From Vibrio navarrensis (GTDB lineage: Bacteria; Pseudomonadota; Gammaproteobacteria; Enterobacterales; Vibrionaceae): a stretch of 64,000 bases of DNA. Positions 51,678 through 61,564 of the stretch are shown one piece after another (positions within the stretch are counted from its first letter, which is position 1; every line of letters starts with the position of its first letter). A model generated the notes under the pieces. That model searched no databases and was not told the DNA's origin. It worked only from the letters and a program-made list of their open reading frames with translations. The DNA lies in the NCBI RefSeq assembly GCF_015767675.1, contig NZ_CP065217.1, positions 1,612,001 through 1,676,000 on the forward strand, given 5' to 3'. The position numbers were made by a program, and so were the translations under genes.

Positions 51678-52866
51678 GTGGTGAATGGAAGATGGCCGAG
51701 GAGATCATTAAATTGCCATGACCATTTTCTCCGCTTATAAATCTTCCTTGCTCCCCAAAAGTAAAAGGACAAATAAAGGGTTTGCCATTCAGCTCATCGG
51801 CTAACTGTGCGAGTACGGTATCAATTTCTTGCCGTATTTGGATCATTGAACCCGCACAGAAGATATTAATTACGCCAATCTTATTGGAGTCTGCTAGCTT
51901 TTGCCAAAACGCCGCATTGACGACTCGCGCGGCTCGGCGAATCAGTTGTTCTTTGCAACCTCGCATCAAATAGAGTCTATCGCCTTCATCTATCCTAGAA
52001 AACAGCTCAATACCCCCTTGCACTGTCTCGCGAACGGGATGGGAAAGGATAAAATATGGGTGGTCATAAAGATGACCTGCGATGCGCCCTAACGGATACG
52101 CGGTTGCCACATCAAATATGACGTTATGTTTTTCATTTTTTTGGAAATGAAGCTCAGTCCACTCTTGATAAACGTTAGCCGCGGGACGATTGTCAATCTC
52201 AATCAGTTCTCGCCCTTTAACTTTGGTTGCTTTTCCTGAAATCTCTGTTGGGATATGACCCGCACTAAATCCGGTGTAGATGGATTGAGATGAAAAGAAA
52301 ACCGTCAAGCTTATCCCATTTTTGCTCGTGCCCTGAGAGGTGAAAATAGACCATGCTCCTTTGATCTGATTATCCGCAGCACTACCACCAATAATGGGTA
52401 CCAGAGTTCTAAAGTATTGATCTAAAGCTTGAATGATCTCTTCTTCATTACCTGGCGTTGAATGCAGAAGGATGAGACTAGGCACTTCACTCTGTCGATT
52501 GGCATGACACAGTGCCATTTCAAGCACGTGTTCGACATTGTACTTAACCGTCTGTGGAAGGTTTGCTTCCACAGAGATTCCCGTGCCATAAGCATTGTTG
52601 AAGCCACTGTCAAATATCGCAAAAACACCAACCACTGGACCTGGATGAAAACCATGTTCTGTCATTATAGCTTGACATGAGCTTGAACCATGAAATGGGA
52701 TGCCAGGAAACTGAGTCTTAAATGCGTGTTGCAACTTATCGCAACAATACTCTTCTGTATAATAGCAAATGAGCATTGCAAGATGTTTGTTATTGATTTT
52801 CATGCGAAACTCGCTAATCGCTTTCGTTTCATCAAGCTCATGGCTAAACACAGTTTGGCAGCGCAT
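51667..52866 (-). CDS. vpsV: FIST-domain sensor protein (VpsV-like)
   Basis: 399 residues. N-terminal FIST domain (LAMLICYYTEEYCCDKLQHAFKTQFPGIPFHGSSS..GPVVGVFAIFDSG) and C-terminal FIST_C (IIGGSAADNQIKG, GYS/GFSAGHIPTE..ELIEIDNRPAANVYQEW, FICPFTFGEQGRFISGENG). FIST proteins bind small ligands such as amino acids and partner with kinases; the next gene is a hybrid kinase lacking its own membrane sensor. Start ATG 52866; an internal ATG near 52803 (MKINNKH) is an alternative. Confidence 0.85.
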   Translation of the reverse strand: MRCQTVFSHELDETKAISEFRMKINNKHLAMLICYYTEEYCCDKLQHAFKTQFPGIPFHGSSSCQAIMTEHGFHPGPVVGVFAIFDSGFNNAYGTGISVEANLPQTVKYNVEHVLEMALCHANRQSEVPSLILLHSTPGNEEEIIQALDQYFRTLVPIIGGSAADNQIKGAWSIFTSQGTSKNGISLTVFFSSQSIYTGFSAGHIPTEISGKATKVKGRELIEIDNRPAANVYQEWTELHFQKNEKHNVIFDVATAYPLGRIAGHLYDHPYFILSHPVRETVQGGIELFSRIDEGDRLYLMRGCKEQLIRRAARVVNAAFWQKLADSNKIGVINIFCAGSMIQIRQEIDTVLAQLADELNGKPFICPFTFGEQGRFISGENGHGNLMISSAIFHSPHDA

Positions 52867-52973
52867 TTTCTAATTTATGATTTTGTAAATTGACTTCCTT
52901 TATACCACCACTTCCTTTCATTGCTAAGAGTGATCCGCATTTTGGGATTAAAATTTCGCGTGTTATGTCAGAT

Positions 52974-53330
52974 TTATCTATATATAACCTTTGCAACAGT
53001 GATGTCTTTATCCCGGATGTAGAAAGTGACAGGATAGGTTTGTACGCTTAGAAGAATACTTTCTTCATCACGAGTGATAGAATAGTGTTTTTGATTTAAA
53101 TCAATTTTCAAAGTCCCGTTTTTGGGCAGTTGAATGCGTATGCCATCATTTTCTCGTCTTATTTCTAACTTTTCTTGAGAAATTGTTAATTCACATGGTT
53201 GGTTTTGTGAACAATCCAACATTTGTAGTGACTCATATTTCAATGTACGCCAGATAAATGCGATGACTAATACTGTCAGGATGAGCAATATTTGTGCGAG
53301 CCTTGCCTTTGTTAACTTTTGCGCCGCCAT
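52974..53330 (-). CDS. Small membrane-anchored hypothetical protein
   Basis: 118 residues from ATG 53330 (MAAQKLTKARLAQ); a longer frame to 53381 is possible. One membrane helix (ILLILTVLVIAFIWRTL), then a periplasmic strand-rich domain with two Cys (LDCSQNQPCELTISQEKLEIRR in two parts). Lies between vpsV and ccoN, as does an unnamed gene in V. cholerae. May serve in envelope or oxidase biogenesis; no motif supports it. Confidence 0.65.
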   Translation of the reverse strand: MAAQKLTKARLAQILLILTVLVIAFIWRTLKYESLQMLDCSQNQPCELTISQEKLEIRRENDGIRIQLPKNGTLKIDLNQKHYSITRDEESILLSVQTYPVTFYIRDKDITVAKVIYR

Positions 53331-53586
53331 TTTTACCGTTTTCCTTGTTACAAACTTCAAAGTTTTTAAATAAAAGAGCAATTCCTGAGCGTCAGTAAGG
53401 TTACTACTCTGTCATTGATTTGTTAATTCAAGTATAGTTACAGGCTGAAAATGCCACTTTTCTTTAAAGTCGGCAAGGGAAATAACGTCATGAAATGACT
53501 TAGTTTCTTGAGCTGGTTTGGGTGGTGTTACGACGCAAGTCGTGTTGGAAGTAAAGTGTAGTTAATTAGAAATTGGAAGCATGCAA

Positions 53587-55014
53587 ATGAGCCAAGAAAA
53601 GCAGCTTGAACAAAACTACAACTATACAGTCGTTCGCCAGTTTACCCTAGTGACCATTCTATGGGGTATTGTTGGTATGGCTGTTGGTGTTTTGATTGCC
53701 GCTCAGTTAGTATGGCCACAGCTTAACTTTGATACGCCGTGGTTGACGTACAGTCGTTTACGTCCATTGCATACTAACGCGGTAATTTTCGCGTTTGGTA
53801 CTAGCGCCCTGTTCGCAACATCCTATTATGTTGTACAGCGCACCTGTCAAACTCGTCTCTTCGGTGGACCTTTGGTTGCCTTTACCTTCTGGGGTTGGCA
53901 GGCGATAATCCTTTCTGCAGCGATTACTCTGCCACTCGGTCTAACATCGGGTAAAGAGTATGCTGAGTTAGAATGGCCTATCGATATCGCGATCGCGGCG
54001 GTATGGGTTTCTTATGCTGTGGTGTTCTTTGGAACATTAATCAAACGTAAGACCTCTCATATTTACGTGGCAAACTGGTTCTTTGGAGCCTTTATTATCA
54101 CTGTTGCCGTTCTGCACATTGTGAACAGTATGGCGATTCCTGTCTCTTTGACTAAATCATATTCGATTTATTCTGGCGCAGTGGATGCTATGGTGCAGTG
54201 GTGGTATGGCCACAACGCGGTAGGTTTCCTACTTACAGCTGGCTTCTTAGGTATGATGTACTACTTCGTTCCTAAACAAGCTGAACGTCCTGTTTATTCT
54301 TACCGTTTGTCTATCGTTCACTTTTGGGCGCTCGTTTCTCTTTACATCTGGGCTGGTCCTCACCACTTGCACTACACTGCTCTACCAGACTGGACTCAGT
54401 CTTTGGGCATGGTGATGTCGCTTGTGTTATTTGCTCCGTCTTGGGGTGGTATGATTAACGGTATCATGACACTTTCTGGTGCATGGCATAAGCTACGTTA
54501 CGATCCTATCCTGCGTTTCTTGATTGTCTCTCTTTCCTTCTATGGTATGTCTACCTTTGAAGGTCCGATGATGTCGATTAAGACTGTCAACGCGCTATCA
54601 CACTACACAGACTGGACCATCGGTCACGTTCACTCTGGTGCGTTGGGCTGGGTTGCCATGGTTTCTATCGGTTCTGTTTACCACTTGATCCCACGTTTGT
54701 TTGGTCAAGAACGTATGTACTCTGTTGGTCTGATCAACGTTCACTTCTGGTTAGCGACAATTGGTACTGTTCTGTACATCGTAGCGATGTGGATATCTGG
54801 CGTAATGCAAGGTCTGATGTGGCGTGCCGTGAACTCTGATGGTACGTTGACTTACAGTTTCGTCGAATCTGTATCTGCGTCTTACCCATTCTACTTTGTA
54901 CGTTTCCTAGGTGGTTTCATCTTCCTAACTGGTATGTTCTTGATGGCCTACAATACGTACAAAACTGTCAGTGCACCAAAACATAGCTTGAAAGCTATTC
55001 CACAACCGGCATAA
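53587..55014 (+). CDS. ccoN: Cytochrome cbb3 oxidase catalytic subunit CcoN
   Basis: 475 residues, about 12 membrane helices. Contains haem and copper ligands expected for Cco[14 protein letters not shown] (haem b His), [13 protein letters not shown] (CuB His), [11 protein letters not shown] (two CuB His), [12 protein letters not shown] (haem His). Terminal oxidase with high oxygen affinity, reducing O2 to water. ATG 53587 has GGAAG 8 bases upstream and is preferred to 53581. First gene of ccoNOQP. Confidence 0.96.
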   Translation: MSQEKQLEQNYNYTVVRQFTLVTILWGIVGMAVGVLIAAQLVWPQLNFDTPWLTYSRLRPLHTNAVIFAFGTSALFATSYYVVQRTCQTRLFGGPLVAFTFWGWQAIILSAAITLPLGLTSGKEYAELEWPIDIAIAAVWVSYAVVFFGTLIKRKTSHIYVANWFFGAFIITVAVLHIVNSMAIPVSLTKSYSIYSGAVDAMVQWWYGHNAVGFLLTAGFLGMMYYFVPKQAERPVYSYRLSIVHFWALVSLYIWAGPHHLHYTALPDWTQSLGMVMSLVLFAPSWGGMINGIMTLSGAWHKLRYDPILRFLIVSLSFYGMSTFEGPMMSIKTVNALSHYTDWTIGHVHSGALGWVAMVSIGSVYHLIPRLFGQERMYSVGLINVHFWLATIGTVLYIVAMWISGVMQGLMWRAVNSDGTLTYSFVESVSASYPFYFVRFLGGFIFLTGMFLMAYNTYKTVSAPKHSLKAIPQPA

Positions 55015-55026
55015 GGAGATTGCAGA

Positions 55027-55647
55027 ATGAGTTCAAATTCTAATAATCGCCACGAAATCATTGAACGTAATGTCGGTTTGTTGGCTATTTTTATCGTTTT
55101 TGCAATTAGCTGGGGAGCACTTGTTGAAATCACCCCACTGATATTCCAAAAACAAACCACAGAGCCCGTAGAAAATCTACGCGCTTACTCTGCCCTAGAG
55201 ATGGAAGGTCGTGATATTTACATCCGTGAAGGGTGTAACGTATGTCATAGCCAGATGGTTCGTCCTTTCCGCTCTGAAACAGAACGCTATGGTCACTACT
55301 CTGTCGCTGGCGAGAGTGTGTGGGAGCATCCATTCCTATGGGGCTCTAAGCGCACTGGTCCAGATTTGGCCCGCGTAGGTGGTCGTTATTCGGACGAATG
55401 GCACCGTGTCCACTTACTTGACCCTCGTGAACTGGTACCTGAATCAAATATGCCGGGTTTCCCTTGGCTAGCTGAGAATGTACTGGATGGCAAATTGACT
55501 CAGAAGAAGCTGGAGTTGTTCCGCAATCAATTCGGTGTGCCATACACTGATGAGCAAATCGCCAACGCTGGCAAAGATGTTGAAGGAAAAACGGAGATGG
55601 ACGCTGTCATCGCTTACCTTCAGTCTTTGGGTCATGCAATGAAATAA
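55027..55647 (+). CDS. ccoO: Cytochrome cbb3 oxidase subunit CcoO
   Basis: 206 residues. N-terminal membrane helix ([20 protein letters not shown]) and one c-type haem motif CNVCHS with distal Met ligands (SNMPGFPW). Monohaem cytochrome c subunit that passes electrons to CcoN. AAGGAGAT precedes the ATG; 12 bases after ccoN. Confidence 0.96.
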   Translation: MSSNSNNRHEIIERNVGLLAIFIVFAISWGALVEITPLIFQKQTTEPVENLRAYSALEMEGRDIYIREGCNVCHSQMVRPFRSETERYGHYSVAGESVWEHPFLWGSKRTGPDLARVGGRYSDEWHRVHLLDPRELVPESNMPGFPWLAENVLDGKLTQKKLELFRNQFGVPYTDEQIANAGKDVEGKTEMDAVIAYLQSLGHAMK

Positions 55648-55657
55648 GGGGGTTGTT

Positions 55658-55831
55658 ATGGATTTCGGTACAATACACAGTATTTATACTGTCGTACTTT
55701 TTGTCAGTTTTATTGGTATCGTCGTCTGGGCTTACAGCAAAAAACGTAAGGCCAGTTTTGATGAGGCAGCCAATTTAGTATTTGCTGATGAAGAGAAATC
55801 TAGCCCTAATCAACAAGGAGTTACGAAGTAA
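55658..55831 (+). CDS. ccoQ: Cytochrome cbb3 oxidase small subunit CcoQ
   Basis: 57 residues: membrane helix (IYTVVLFVSFIGIVVWAYS) and a charged tail (KKRKASFDEAANLVF). CcoQ/FixQ stabilises the complex. The stop codon overlaps the ccoP start (TAATG). GGGGG near the start serves as ribosome site. Confidence 0.93.
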   Translation: MDFGTIHSIYTVVLFVSFIGIVVWAYSKKRKASFDEAANLVFADEEKSSPNQQGVTK

Positions 55832-56808
55832 TGACTACATTCTGGAGTCTCTGGATTATCGTGATTACTGTCGGTACGCTTGTGGGCTGTGCTGTACTTC
55901 TTTTCTGGTGCGCCAAAGATAAAATGGGCGTCGAAGAAGGTGCAGATATGGGCCACGAGTACGATGGTATTCGGGAGCTGAACAATCCGCTACCAAAGTG
56001 GTGGACTTATCTTTTCATCAGTACGTTTGTTTTTGCTGCTGTGTACTTGACGCTGTTCCCTGGTTTGGGAAGTTTCAAAGGTGTACTTGGATGGCAGAGT
56101 TCAGACCAAACAGTTCGTACGGTTGCTGAGTACAAAGAAGCCATCGCGTCAGCACAACAAAACAAGCAGCTAAACCAGTATGCAAAAGAGCTTGACGACG
56201 CAAATACCTATTTTGGTGAAGCGTTCCGTAGTCTTGCGTACAACGGCAGCGCTTTGCGTTCTATCCCTGAAATTGCAGCAAATGATGAAGCAACCAAAGT
56301 TGGTCAACGTTTGTTCCTGCAAAACTGTTCGCAGTGTCATGGTTCAGATGCGCGTGGCCAAAAAGGTTTCCCTAACCTAACTGACAACGCGTGGTTGTAC
56401 GGTGGTGAGCCTCAAGCCATCGTTACAACTATCATGCATGGCCGTGTTGGTCAGATGCCAGGTTGGAAAGACGCACTGGGTGAGCAAGGGGTTCAGGAAG
56501 TCGTTAGCTACGTTCTGAGCTTATCGGGTCGCACGGTAAATGCTCGCGAAGCCGAAGCAGGTAAATCTCGTTTTGTCGTTTGTGCAGCATGTCATGGTAC
56601 CGATGGAAAAGGTAACCCTGCTGTTGGTGCACCAGATTTGACAGACAAAGACTGGCTATTTGGTGATTCGCGCGCAGATGTAACAGAAACAGTCATGAAT
56701 GGCCGTTCTGGCGTAATGCCAGCCTGGAAAGATATTCTGGGTGAAGACAAAGTTCAACTGGTTGCTGCTTACGTTTGGAGCCTGAGCAACACCGAAAATA
56801 ATAAGTAA
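55831..56808 (+). CDS. ccoP: Cytochrome cbb3 oxidase dihaem subunit CcoP
   Basis: 325 residues. Two membrane helices (WSLWIIVITVGTLVGCAVLLFWC; WWTYLFISTFVFAAVYLTLFPGLG) and two cytochrome c domains with CSQCHG and CAACHG and distal Met in GQMPGWKD and GVMPAWKD. Accepts electrons from cytochrome c/bc1. Terminator follows. Confidence 0.96.
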   Translation: MTTFWSLWIIVITVGTLVGCAVLLFWCAKDKMGVEEGADMGHEYDGIRELNNPLPKWWTYLFISTFVFAAVYLTLFPGLGSFKGVLGWQSSDQTVRTVAEYKEAIASAQQNKQLNQYAKELDDANTYFGEAFRSLAYNGSALRSIPEIAANDEATKVGQRLFLQNCSQCHGSDARGQKGFPNLTDNAWLYGGEPQAIVTTIMHGRVGQMPGWKDALGEQGVQEVVSYVLSLSGRTVNAREAEAGKSRFVVCAACHGTDGKGNPAVGAPDLTDKDWLFGDSRADVTETVMNGRSGVMPAWKDILGEDKVQLVAAYVWSLSNTENNK

Positions 56809-56819
56809 CATTTCAATAA

Positions 56820-56850
56820 CAGCCCCTTCTTCAGGGGCTGTCTTTCCTTT
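56820..56850 (+). terminator. ccoNOQP terminator
   Basis: CAGCCCC (56820-56826) / GGGGCTG (56834-56840), 7-base loop, then TCTTTCCTTT. Confidence 0.8.
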
Positions 56851-56894
56851 AAATTAAAGCCCTTACGTTTCATTTTGTTGTTGAGAACTTTTTT

Positions 56895-57371
56895 ATGGTA
56901 AAGCCTTGGTATAAACAATTCTGGCCGTGGTTCCTGATCATTTTACCACTTACGGTAGTGACGTGGACGATAGCGACTGTCATCGTCTTCTCTCAGAACT
57001 CTGTTTCGCTTGTCGCGGAGGATTACTATAAAAAAGGCAAAGGGATCAACGTTGATATCAGCAAGATTAAAGTAGCCAAAGAGCTCGGCCTCAATGCGAT
57101 TGTCGCTTCAGATGATACTGCGGTCACTATTGTATTTGATAAAGGAAGCTTAGCCCATTTCCCCGCTCTCACTGCGACCTTCACTCATCGCACTTTACCG
57201 GATCGTGATTTCACTAAGCTATTAACCGCTGATGCGAAAGGTGTCTATCGTCTGGTTCTGGAGAACCACATTGAAGGACCATGGTTCGTTGAGCTTCAGC
57301 CTCATGACCAGAAATGGCTGATTCAAGGTCGTGTCACGTTCCCCTCTCCCTCTACAGTTTTAATGAATTAG
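56895..57371 (+). CDS. FixH/CcoH family membrane protein
   Basis: 158 residues: one N-terminal membrane helix (WFLIILPLTVVTWTIATVIVF) and a periplasmic beta domain (VTIVFDKGSLAHFPALTATFTHRTLPD, EGPWFVELQPHDQKWLIQGRV) typical of FixH. FixH is required for cbb3 assembly, probably with the copper ATPase encoded just after (4-base gap). Confidence 0.88.
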   Translation: MVKPWYKQFWPWFLIILPLTVVTWTIATVIVFSQNSVSLVAEDYYKKGKGINVDISKIKVAKELGLNAIVASDDTAVTIVFDKGSLAHFPALTATFTHRTLPDRDFTKLLTADAKGVYRLVLENHIEGPWFVELQPHDQKWLIQGRVTFPSPSTVLMN

Positions 57372-57375
57372 CACT

Positions 57376-59745
57376 ATGACAAAATCCTGTTATCACTGTG
57401 GTGAAGATGTACCAGCCAACACGGATTTCAAAGTGGAGATATTGGGCGATGTTCGTTCAATGTGCTGCCCAGGTTGTGAAACCGTTGCACAAACAATCGT
57501 CGATAATGGCTTAGTCTCTTACTACCAATATCGAACTGCACAGGCAGAAAAGGTCGAGTTAGTCCCTGAGCAGCTCAAAGCGTTAGTGCATTACGACAAC
57601 GAGGAAGTCCAGTCGGAGTTTGTTCGTAATAGCAACAATTACTGCGAGGTGATGCTATCACTGGAAGGCGTATCTTGCGCTGCATGTGCTTGGTTAATTG
57701 AAAAGCAAGTTAATTCCCAGCAAGGGGTTTTGTCTATAAAAGTAAATACCACGACAAACCGAGCTTTACTTTCTTGGGATAAATCAAAGACTAAACTCAG
57801 TGAACTGCTATCTGGAATTCATCAATTAGGCTACAAAGCCGCTCCTTTTGAAGCGGACAAACAAGAAGCGGCCTATCACGCAACCATGAAGCAATACCTC
57901 TATCGTCTAGGTATTGCTGGCCTTGCGACTATGCAGGTGATGATGCTGGCGGTCGCGCTCTATCTTGAGGTTTTTGGTGATCTTGAACCTGAGTTCAAAA
58001 ATTATTTCCGCTGGGTGAGCTTAATTTTTGCCACTCCGGTCCTTCTTTACTCTGCACTGCCATTTTATCTTAATGCTTGGCGAAGCATTAAAGGCCGAAC
58101 ACTCGGGATGGATGTGCCTGTGTCGATAGCGCTCATCTTTGCTTATTGTGCAAGCTTAGTCGCTACCGTCACAGAGCAAGGTGAAGTCTTTTTTGAATCT
58201 ATCTCCATGTTTACCTTTTTTCTTTTGGTAGGACGTTTTCTCGAGATGAGAGCCCGGAGAAAGGCCGCCGCAGCCAGTGGGAATCTGCTCAAGCTGATCC
58301 CCGCAATTGCCACTACCCTAGAAGGCAAACAGATCCCGGTAAAAAGTTTGAAAATTGGCGATCAAATCCGTGTTTTGCCCGGCGAGCATATCCCTGCCGA
58401 TGGTAAAGTGGTGGAAGGGCGTGTGCATGTTGACGAGTCTATGCTAACGGGAGAATCGATCCATGTTGTTAAACAGATGGGTGATCTTGTCTACGCTGGT
58501 ACGCTCAATGGCGATGAATCTTTTGTGTTGGAGGTTGCCTGCTCTAAAGCGGACTCGGTAATTTCAAATATCGTTCGACTTCAAGATGAGGCACAGCATT
58601 CTAAACCGAAAATCGCCGAAATTGCCGATGTCGTTGCACGTTATTTTGTCGGTGTCATTTTGCTCATTTCAGCGGCAACCTGGCTCTACTGGCACCAAAC
58701 TAAGCCGGAAGATGCGTTTTGGATTATGTTATCTGTGCTTGTGGCGACCTGCCCTTGCGCCCTTTCGCTCGCCACGCCGACAGCCTTGACTTGTGCGACC
58801 TCACGCATGGGCAATTTTGGCATCTTGCTGCGCAAAGGCCACGTGTTTGAAACTCTATGTAAAATCAATCATCTGGTGATAGATAAAACGGGCACCTTGA
58901 CCAAAGGTGATATCGAGATACAGCGCACGGAAACCTTTGCCGAATGGCCAGAAACACAATGTCTCGCGATTGCGAGCAGTTTAGAATACTACGCTAACCA
59001 CCCGATTGCTCGCGCTTTTTCTAGATACGCAGACTCAGCCGTTCAAGCCGTCGATGCAACCAACGTCATTGGCTCAGGTATTTGTGGTTATTGGAGCGGC
59101 GAAGAAGTGAAAATTGGTAGCAGTAGATATGTACTAGACAGTGAGCAGTCGGAAAGTCATGCGGTATATCTTTCTATTGCTGGCAAACACGCCGCCACAT
59201 TTTTTTATCACGATCCAATTCGTAAAGAGAGCAGAGAGTTTTTGCAAAAGTTTGCTGAGGCAGGAATAAAAACAACACTGCTCACCGGTGACTCTCTTGC
59301 CAATGCAACGCCTGTTGCTAGCGCGATGGGCATTGAACACGTGATAGCTTCTGCCAAACCCGAAGATAAGCTCGCCTATTTGCAAAGCTTGGATGCCTCA
59401 GACATAACCATGATGGTTGGCGATGGTATAAACGATGCGCCTACTTTAGCCGGTGCTCATCTTTCGGTCGCAATGGGTAGCGGTACCGACGTTGCTAAAG
59501 CATCAGCAGATATGACGTTGCTTGGTGATCGGCTCGATAAATTACTCGAAGCTCGAGAGCTCGCTTTGCGCACAAGGAAAATCATCCGAGAAAATCTGGC
59601 TTGGTCTCTAGGCTATAACCTGTTAATTTTACCGCTAGCGGTTGCTGGCTTGGTTGCCCCCTACATCGCCGTTGTTGGCATGTCGGCAAGCTCTATCATC
59701 GTTGTCTCTAATTCGCTCAGACTGCTCAAAGAGCAAGGTAAGTAA
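57376..59745 (+). CDS. ccoI: Copper P1B-type ATPase CcoI/FixI for cbb3 assembly
   Basis: 789 residues. N-terminal zinc-ribbon-like segment (CYHCGEDVP..CCPGCETVA), HMA domain with GVSCAACAW, eight membrane helices, actuator LTGES, ion motif CPCALSLATPTA, phosphorylation DKTGTLTKG and MVGDGINDAP. Supplies copper for CuB of CcoN. Followed one base later by ccoS. Confidence 0.95.
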   Translation: MTKSCYHCGEDVPANTDFKVEILGDVRSMCCPGCETVAQTIVDNGLVSYYQYRTAQAEKVELVPEQLKALVHYDNEEVQSEFVRNSNNYCEVMLSLEGVSCAACAWLIEKQVNSQQGVLSIKVNTTTNRALLSWDKSKTKLSELLSGIHQLGYKAAPFEADKQEAAYHATMKQYLYRLGIAGLATMQVMMLAVALYLEVFGDLEPEFKNYFRWVSLIFATPVLLYSALPFYLNAWRSIKGRTLGMDVPVSIALIFAYCASLVATVTEQGEVFFESISMFTFFLLVGRFLEMRARRKAAAASGNLLKLIPAIATTLEGKQIPVKSLKIGDQIRVLPGEHIPADGKVVEGRVHVDESMLTGESIHVVKQMGDLVYAGTLNGDESFVLEVACSKADSVISNIVRLQDEAQHSKPKIAEIADVVARYFVGVILLISAATWLYWHQTKPEDAFWIMLSVLVATCPCALSLATPTALTCATSRMGNFGILLRKGHVFETLCKINHLVIDKTGTLTKGDIEIQRTETFAEWPETQCLAIASSLEYYANHPIARAFSRYADSAVQAVDATNVIGSGICGYWSGEEVKIGSSRYVLDSEQSESHAVYLSIAGKHAATFFYHDPIRKESREFLQKFAEAGIKTTLLTGDSLANATPVASAMGIEHVIASAKPEDKLAYLQSLDASDITMMVGDGINDAPTLAGAHLSVAMGSGTDVAKASADMTLLGDRLDKLLEARELALRTRKIIRENLAWSLGYNLLILPLAVAGLVAPYIAVVGMSASSIIVVSNSLRLLKEQGK

Positions 59746-59746
59746 T

Positions 59747-59917
59747 ATGGAAAGCTTGTACATTCTCATTCCGATTGCCATTGTTTTGGTTTGTGTTGCC
59801 GTCGCGATCTTCTTGTGGGCAGTCAAAAGCGAACAATTTGAAGATCTTGAGCGTCAAGGAACAAACATACTATTTGATGACGAGCAAGAATCTCAGCAAC
59901 AAAGCGAGAAAAAGTAG
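59747..59917 (+). CDS. ccoS: cbb3 oxidase maturation protein CcoS
   Basis: 56 residues: MESLYILIPIAIVLVCV start and membrane helix, then WAVKSEQFEDLERQG, the conserved CcoS motif linking the helix to an acidic tail. Needed for cofactor insertion into CcoN. ATG one base after the ccoI stop. Confidence 0.93.
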   Translation: MESLYILIPIAIVLVCVAVAIFLWAVKSEQFEDLERQGTNILFDDEQESQQQSEKK

Positions 59918-59920
59918 GCT

Positions 59921-60598
59921 ATGAATGGTGATTACCTTGGCGCGCTGATGATCGGGTTAGCGGGCGCTGGTCATTGTTTGGGAATGTGTGGTGGGATTGC
60001 CTCATTGCTCAATCTAGGCAGTCAAAATCCTTCTCCAAAGTTGAACACGCTTTTCTATAATTTAGGGCGTTTATTGAGTTATGGGCTGTTTGGCGCCATT
60101 GTCGGGGGGACCATTTCTTCTCTCAGTGATATGGCTGGACTCAATCAATCGCTAGCATGGTTGCGCTTATTGGCCGCCCTATTCATGATTCTGGTTGCCC
60201 TTTATATCGCGAAGTGGTGGAACGGACTTCTCTTCGTGGAGAAACTTGGGCAACTGCTTTGGCGTTTTATTAAGCCGATGACTCAACATTTCATGCCGAT
60301 CCGCCACCCTTTACAAGCGATCCCTTTTGGTTTTCTATGGGGATGGTTGCCGTGTGGCTTAGTTTACTCAGCCCTCACTTGGTCCGCGCTCTCTGGCAGT
60401 GCTTTAAACGGTGCTTTGATGATGCTGGCATTTGGTTTGGGCACCCTGCCGGCGATGTTACTGGTTGGAATCGGTGCGGAGTATTTCGCTCGGATTCAAA
60501 AATCATCGATATTCAGACACACTTCAGCCACAATTCTAGTCCTATATGGACTCTATACCGGATTTGGCGCAGCAACGATGCTTGGTCTTGCCCGTTAA
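59921..60598 (+). CDS. TauE/SafE-like membrane protein of the cbb3 assembly locus
   Basis: 225 residues, six membrane helices, starting MNGDYLGALMIGLAGAGHCLGMCGGI. The HCLGMCGG motif in helix 1 is characteristic of the small TauE/SafE-like proteins near ccoS and fnr and may bind copper (His, Cys, Met, Cys). Role in copper supply to cbb3 is inferred from motif and place. Starts 3 bases after ccoS. Confidence 0.85.
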   Translation: MNGDYLGALMIGLAGAGHCLGMCGGIASLLNLGSQNPSPKLNTLFYNLGRLLSYGLFGAIVGGTISSLSDMAGLNQSLAWLRLLAALFMILVALYIAKWWNGLLFVEKLGQLLWRFIKPMTQHFMPIRHPLQAIPFGFLWGWLPCGLVYSALTWSALSGSALNGALMMLAFGLGTLPAMLLVGIGAEYFARIQKSSIFRHTSATILVLYGLYTGFGAATMLGLAR

Positions 60599-60654
60599 CT
60601 CACATTGAGCAAACGCTTTTTTACTACCCTTTAGTATTCACCAGTGCTAAAATA

Positions 60655-60668
60655 TTGACATATATCAA
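60655..60668. promoter_or_regulatory. FNR box at the fnr promoter
   Basis: TTGACATATATCAA matches TTGAT-N4-ATCAA at 9 of 10 fixed bases. Lies 17-30 bases before the fnr start, a repressing position, so FNR probably controls its own gene. Confidence 0.7.
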
Positions 60669-60684
60669 ATAGTGAAAGGTTGTT

Positions 60685-61431
60685 ATGATTTCTGAAAAAC
60701 CTGCGACAAAGCGTATCCAGTCCGGTGGGTGCGCGATTCATTGTCAAGATTGTAGTATCAGCCAACTCTGTATTCCATTTACATTGAATGAAGCTGAATT
60801 GGATCAACTTGATCAGATTATCGAGCGAAAAAAACCGATCCAAAAAGGCCAAGAGCTCTTTAAAGCGGGTGATGTGTTACGCTCTCTCTACGCGATTCGC
60901 TCGGGTACGATCAAAAGCTACACCATCACTGAGCAAGGCGATGAGCAGATTACAGCCTTCCATCTTGCCGGTGACTTAGTTGGATTTGATGCGATTACCG
61001 ACGACGCTCATCCTAGTTTCGCCCAAGCCCTCGAAACATCGATGGTTTGCGAGATTCCATACGAAATTCTCGATGACCTTTCAGGAAAAATGCCAAAGTT
61101 GCGCCAGCAGATCATGCGTCTCATGAGCAATGAGATCAAAGGCGACCAAGAAATGATTCTGCTGTTGTCGAAGAAAAATGCAGAAGAACGTTTGGCGGCA
61201 TTTCTTTACAACCTTTCAACTCGTTTCTCTCAACGTGGATTCAGCCCTCGCGAGTTCCGTTTAACCATGACACGTGGTGACATTGGTAATTACCTTGGCT
61301 TGACTGTTGAGACCATTAGCCGTCTTCTCGGACGATTTCAAAAATCTGAAATACTCAGTGTTAAGGGTAAATATATTACTATCCTTGATCACAGTGCATT
61401 AATGGAACTGGCTGGCGTCTCTAACGGCTAA
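60685..61431 (+). CDS. fnr: Oxygen-sensing regulator FNR
   Basis: 248 residues. The [4Fe-4S] ligands are the N-terminal cysteines in [14 protein letters not shown] (Cys20, 23, 29) and Cys in SMVCEIPYE (about 122). CRP-type effector domain then helix-turn-helix ([28 protein letters not shown] in two helices) with Glu-x-x-Ser-Arg recognition residues (ETISR) of FNR. Switches genes on under low oxygen, including cco genes. Confidence 0.97.
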   Translation: MISEKPATKRIQSGGCAIHCQDCSISQLCIPFTLNEAELDQLDQIIERKKPIQKGQELFKAGDVLRSLYAIRSGTIKSYTITEQGDEQITAFHLAGDLVGFDAITDDAHPSFAQALETSMVCEIPYEILDDLSGKMPKLRQQIMRLMSNEIKGDQEMILLLSKKNAEERLAAFLYNLSTRFSQRGFSPREFRLTMTRGDIGNYLGLTVETISRLLGRFQKSEILSVKGKYITILDHSALMELAGVSNG

Positions 61432-61441
61432 TCCGTTTTTA

Positions 61442-61471
61442 ATGATGTAGCTCAGAGATGAGCTGCATCAT
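61442..61471 (+). terminator. fnr terminator hairpin
   Basis: ATGATGTAGCTC (61442-61453) pairs with GAGCTGCATCAT (61460-61471), one G-T pair; AATTTT follows. Confidence 0.7.
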
Positions 61472-61564
61472 AATTTTATGTAAAACCTTTCTAAACTCCT
61501 AATATTTCTCTCTTTTCTAAGCTACAGTTACTTATATGGTTCTCCAACATGAGCGTGCTTAGAT

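Noticed and set aside
53415..53430. Half FNR site TTGAT upstream of ccoN
   Set aside because: The second half does not match ATCAA; regulation by FNR is plausible from biology but not shown here.
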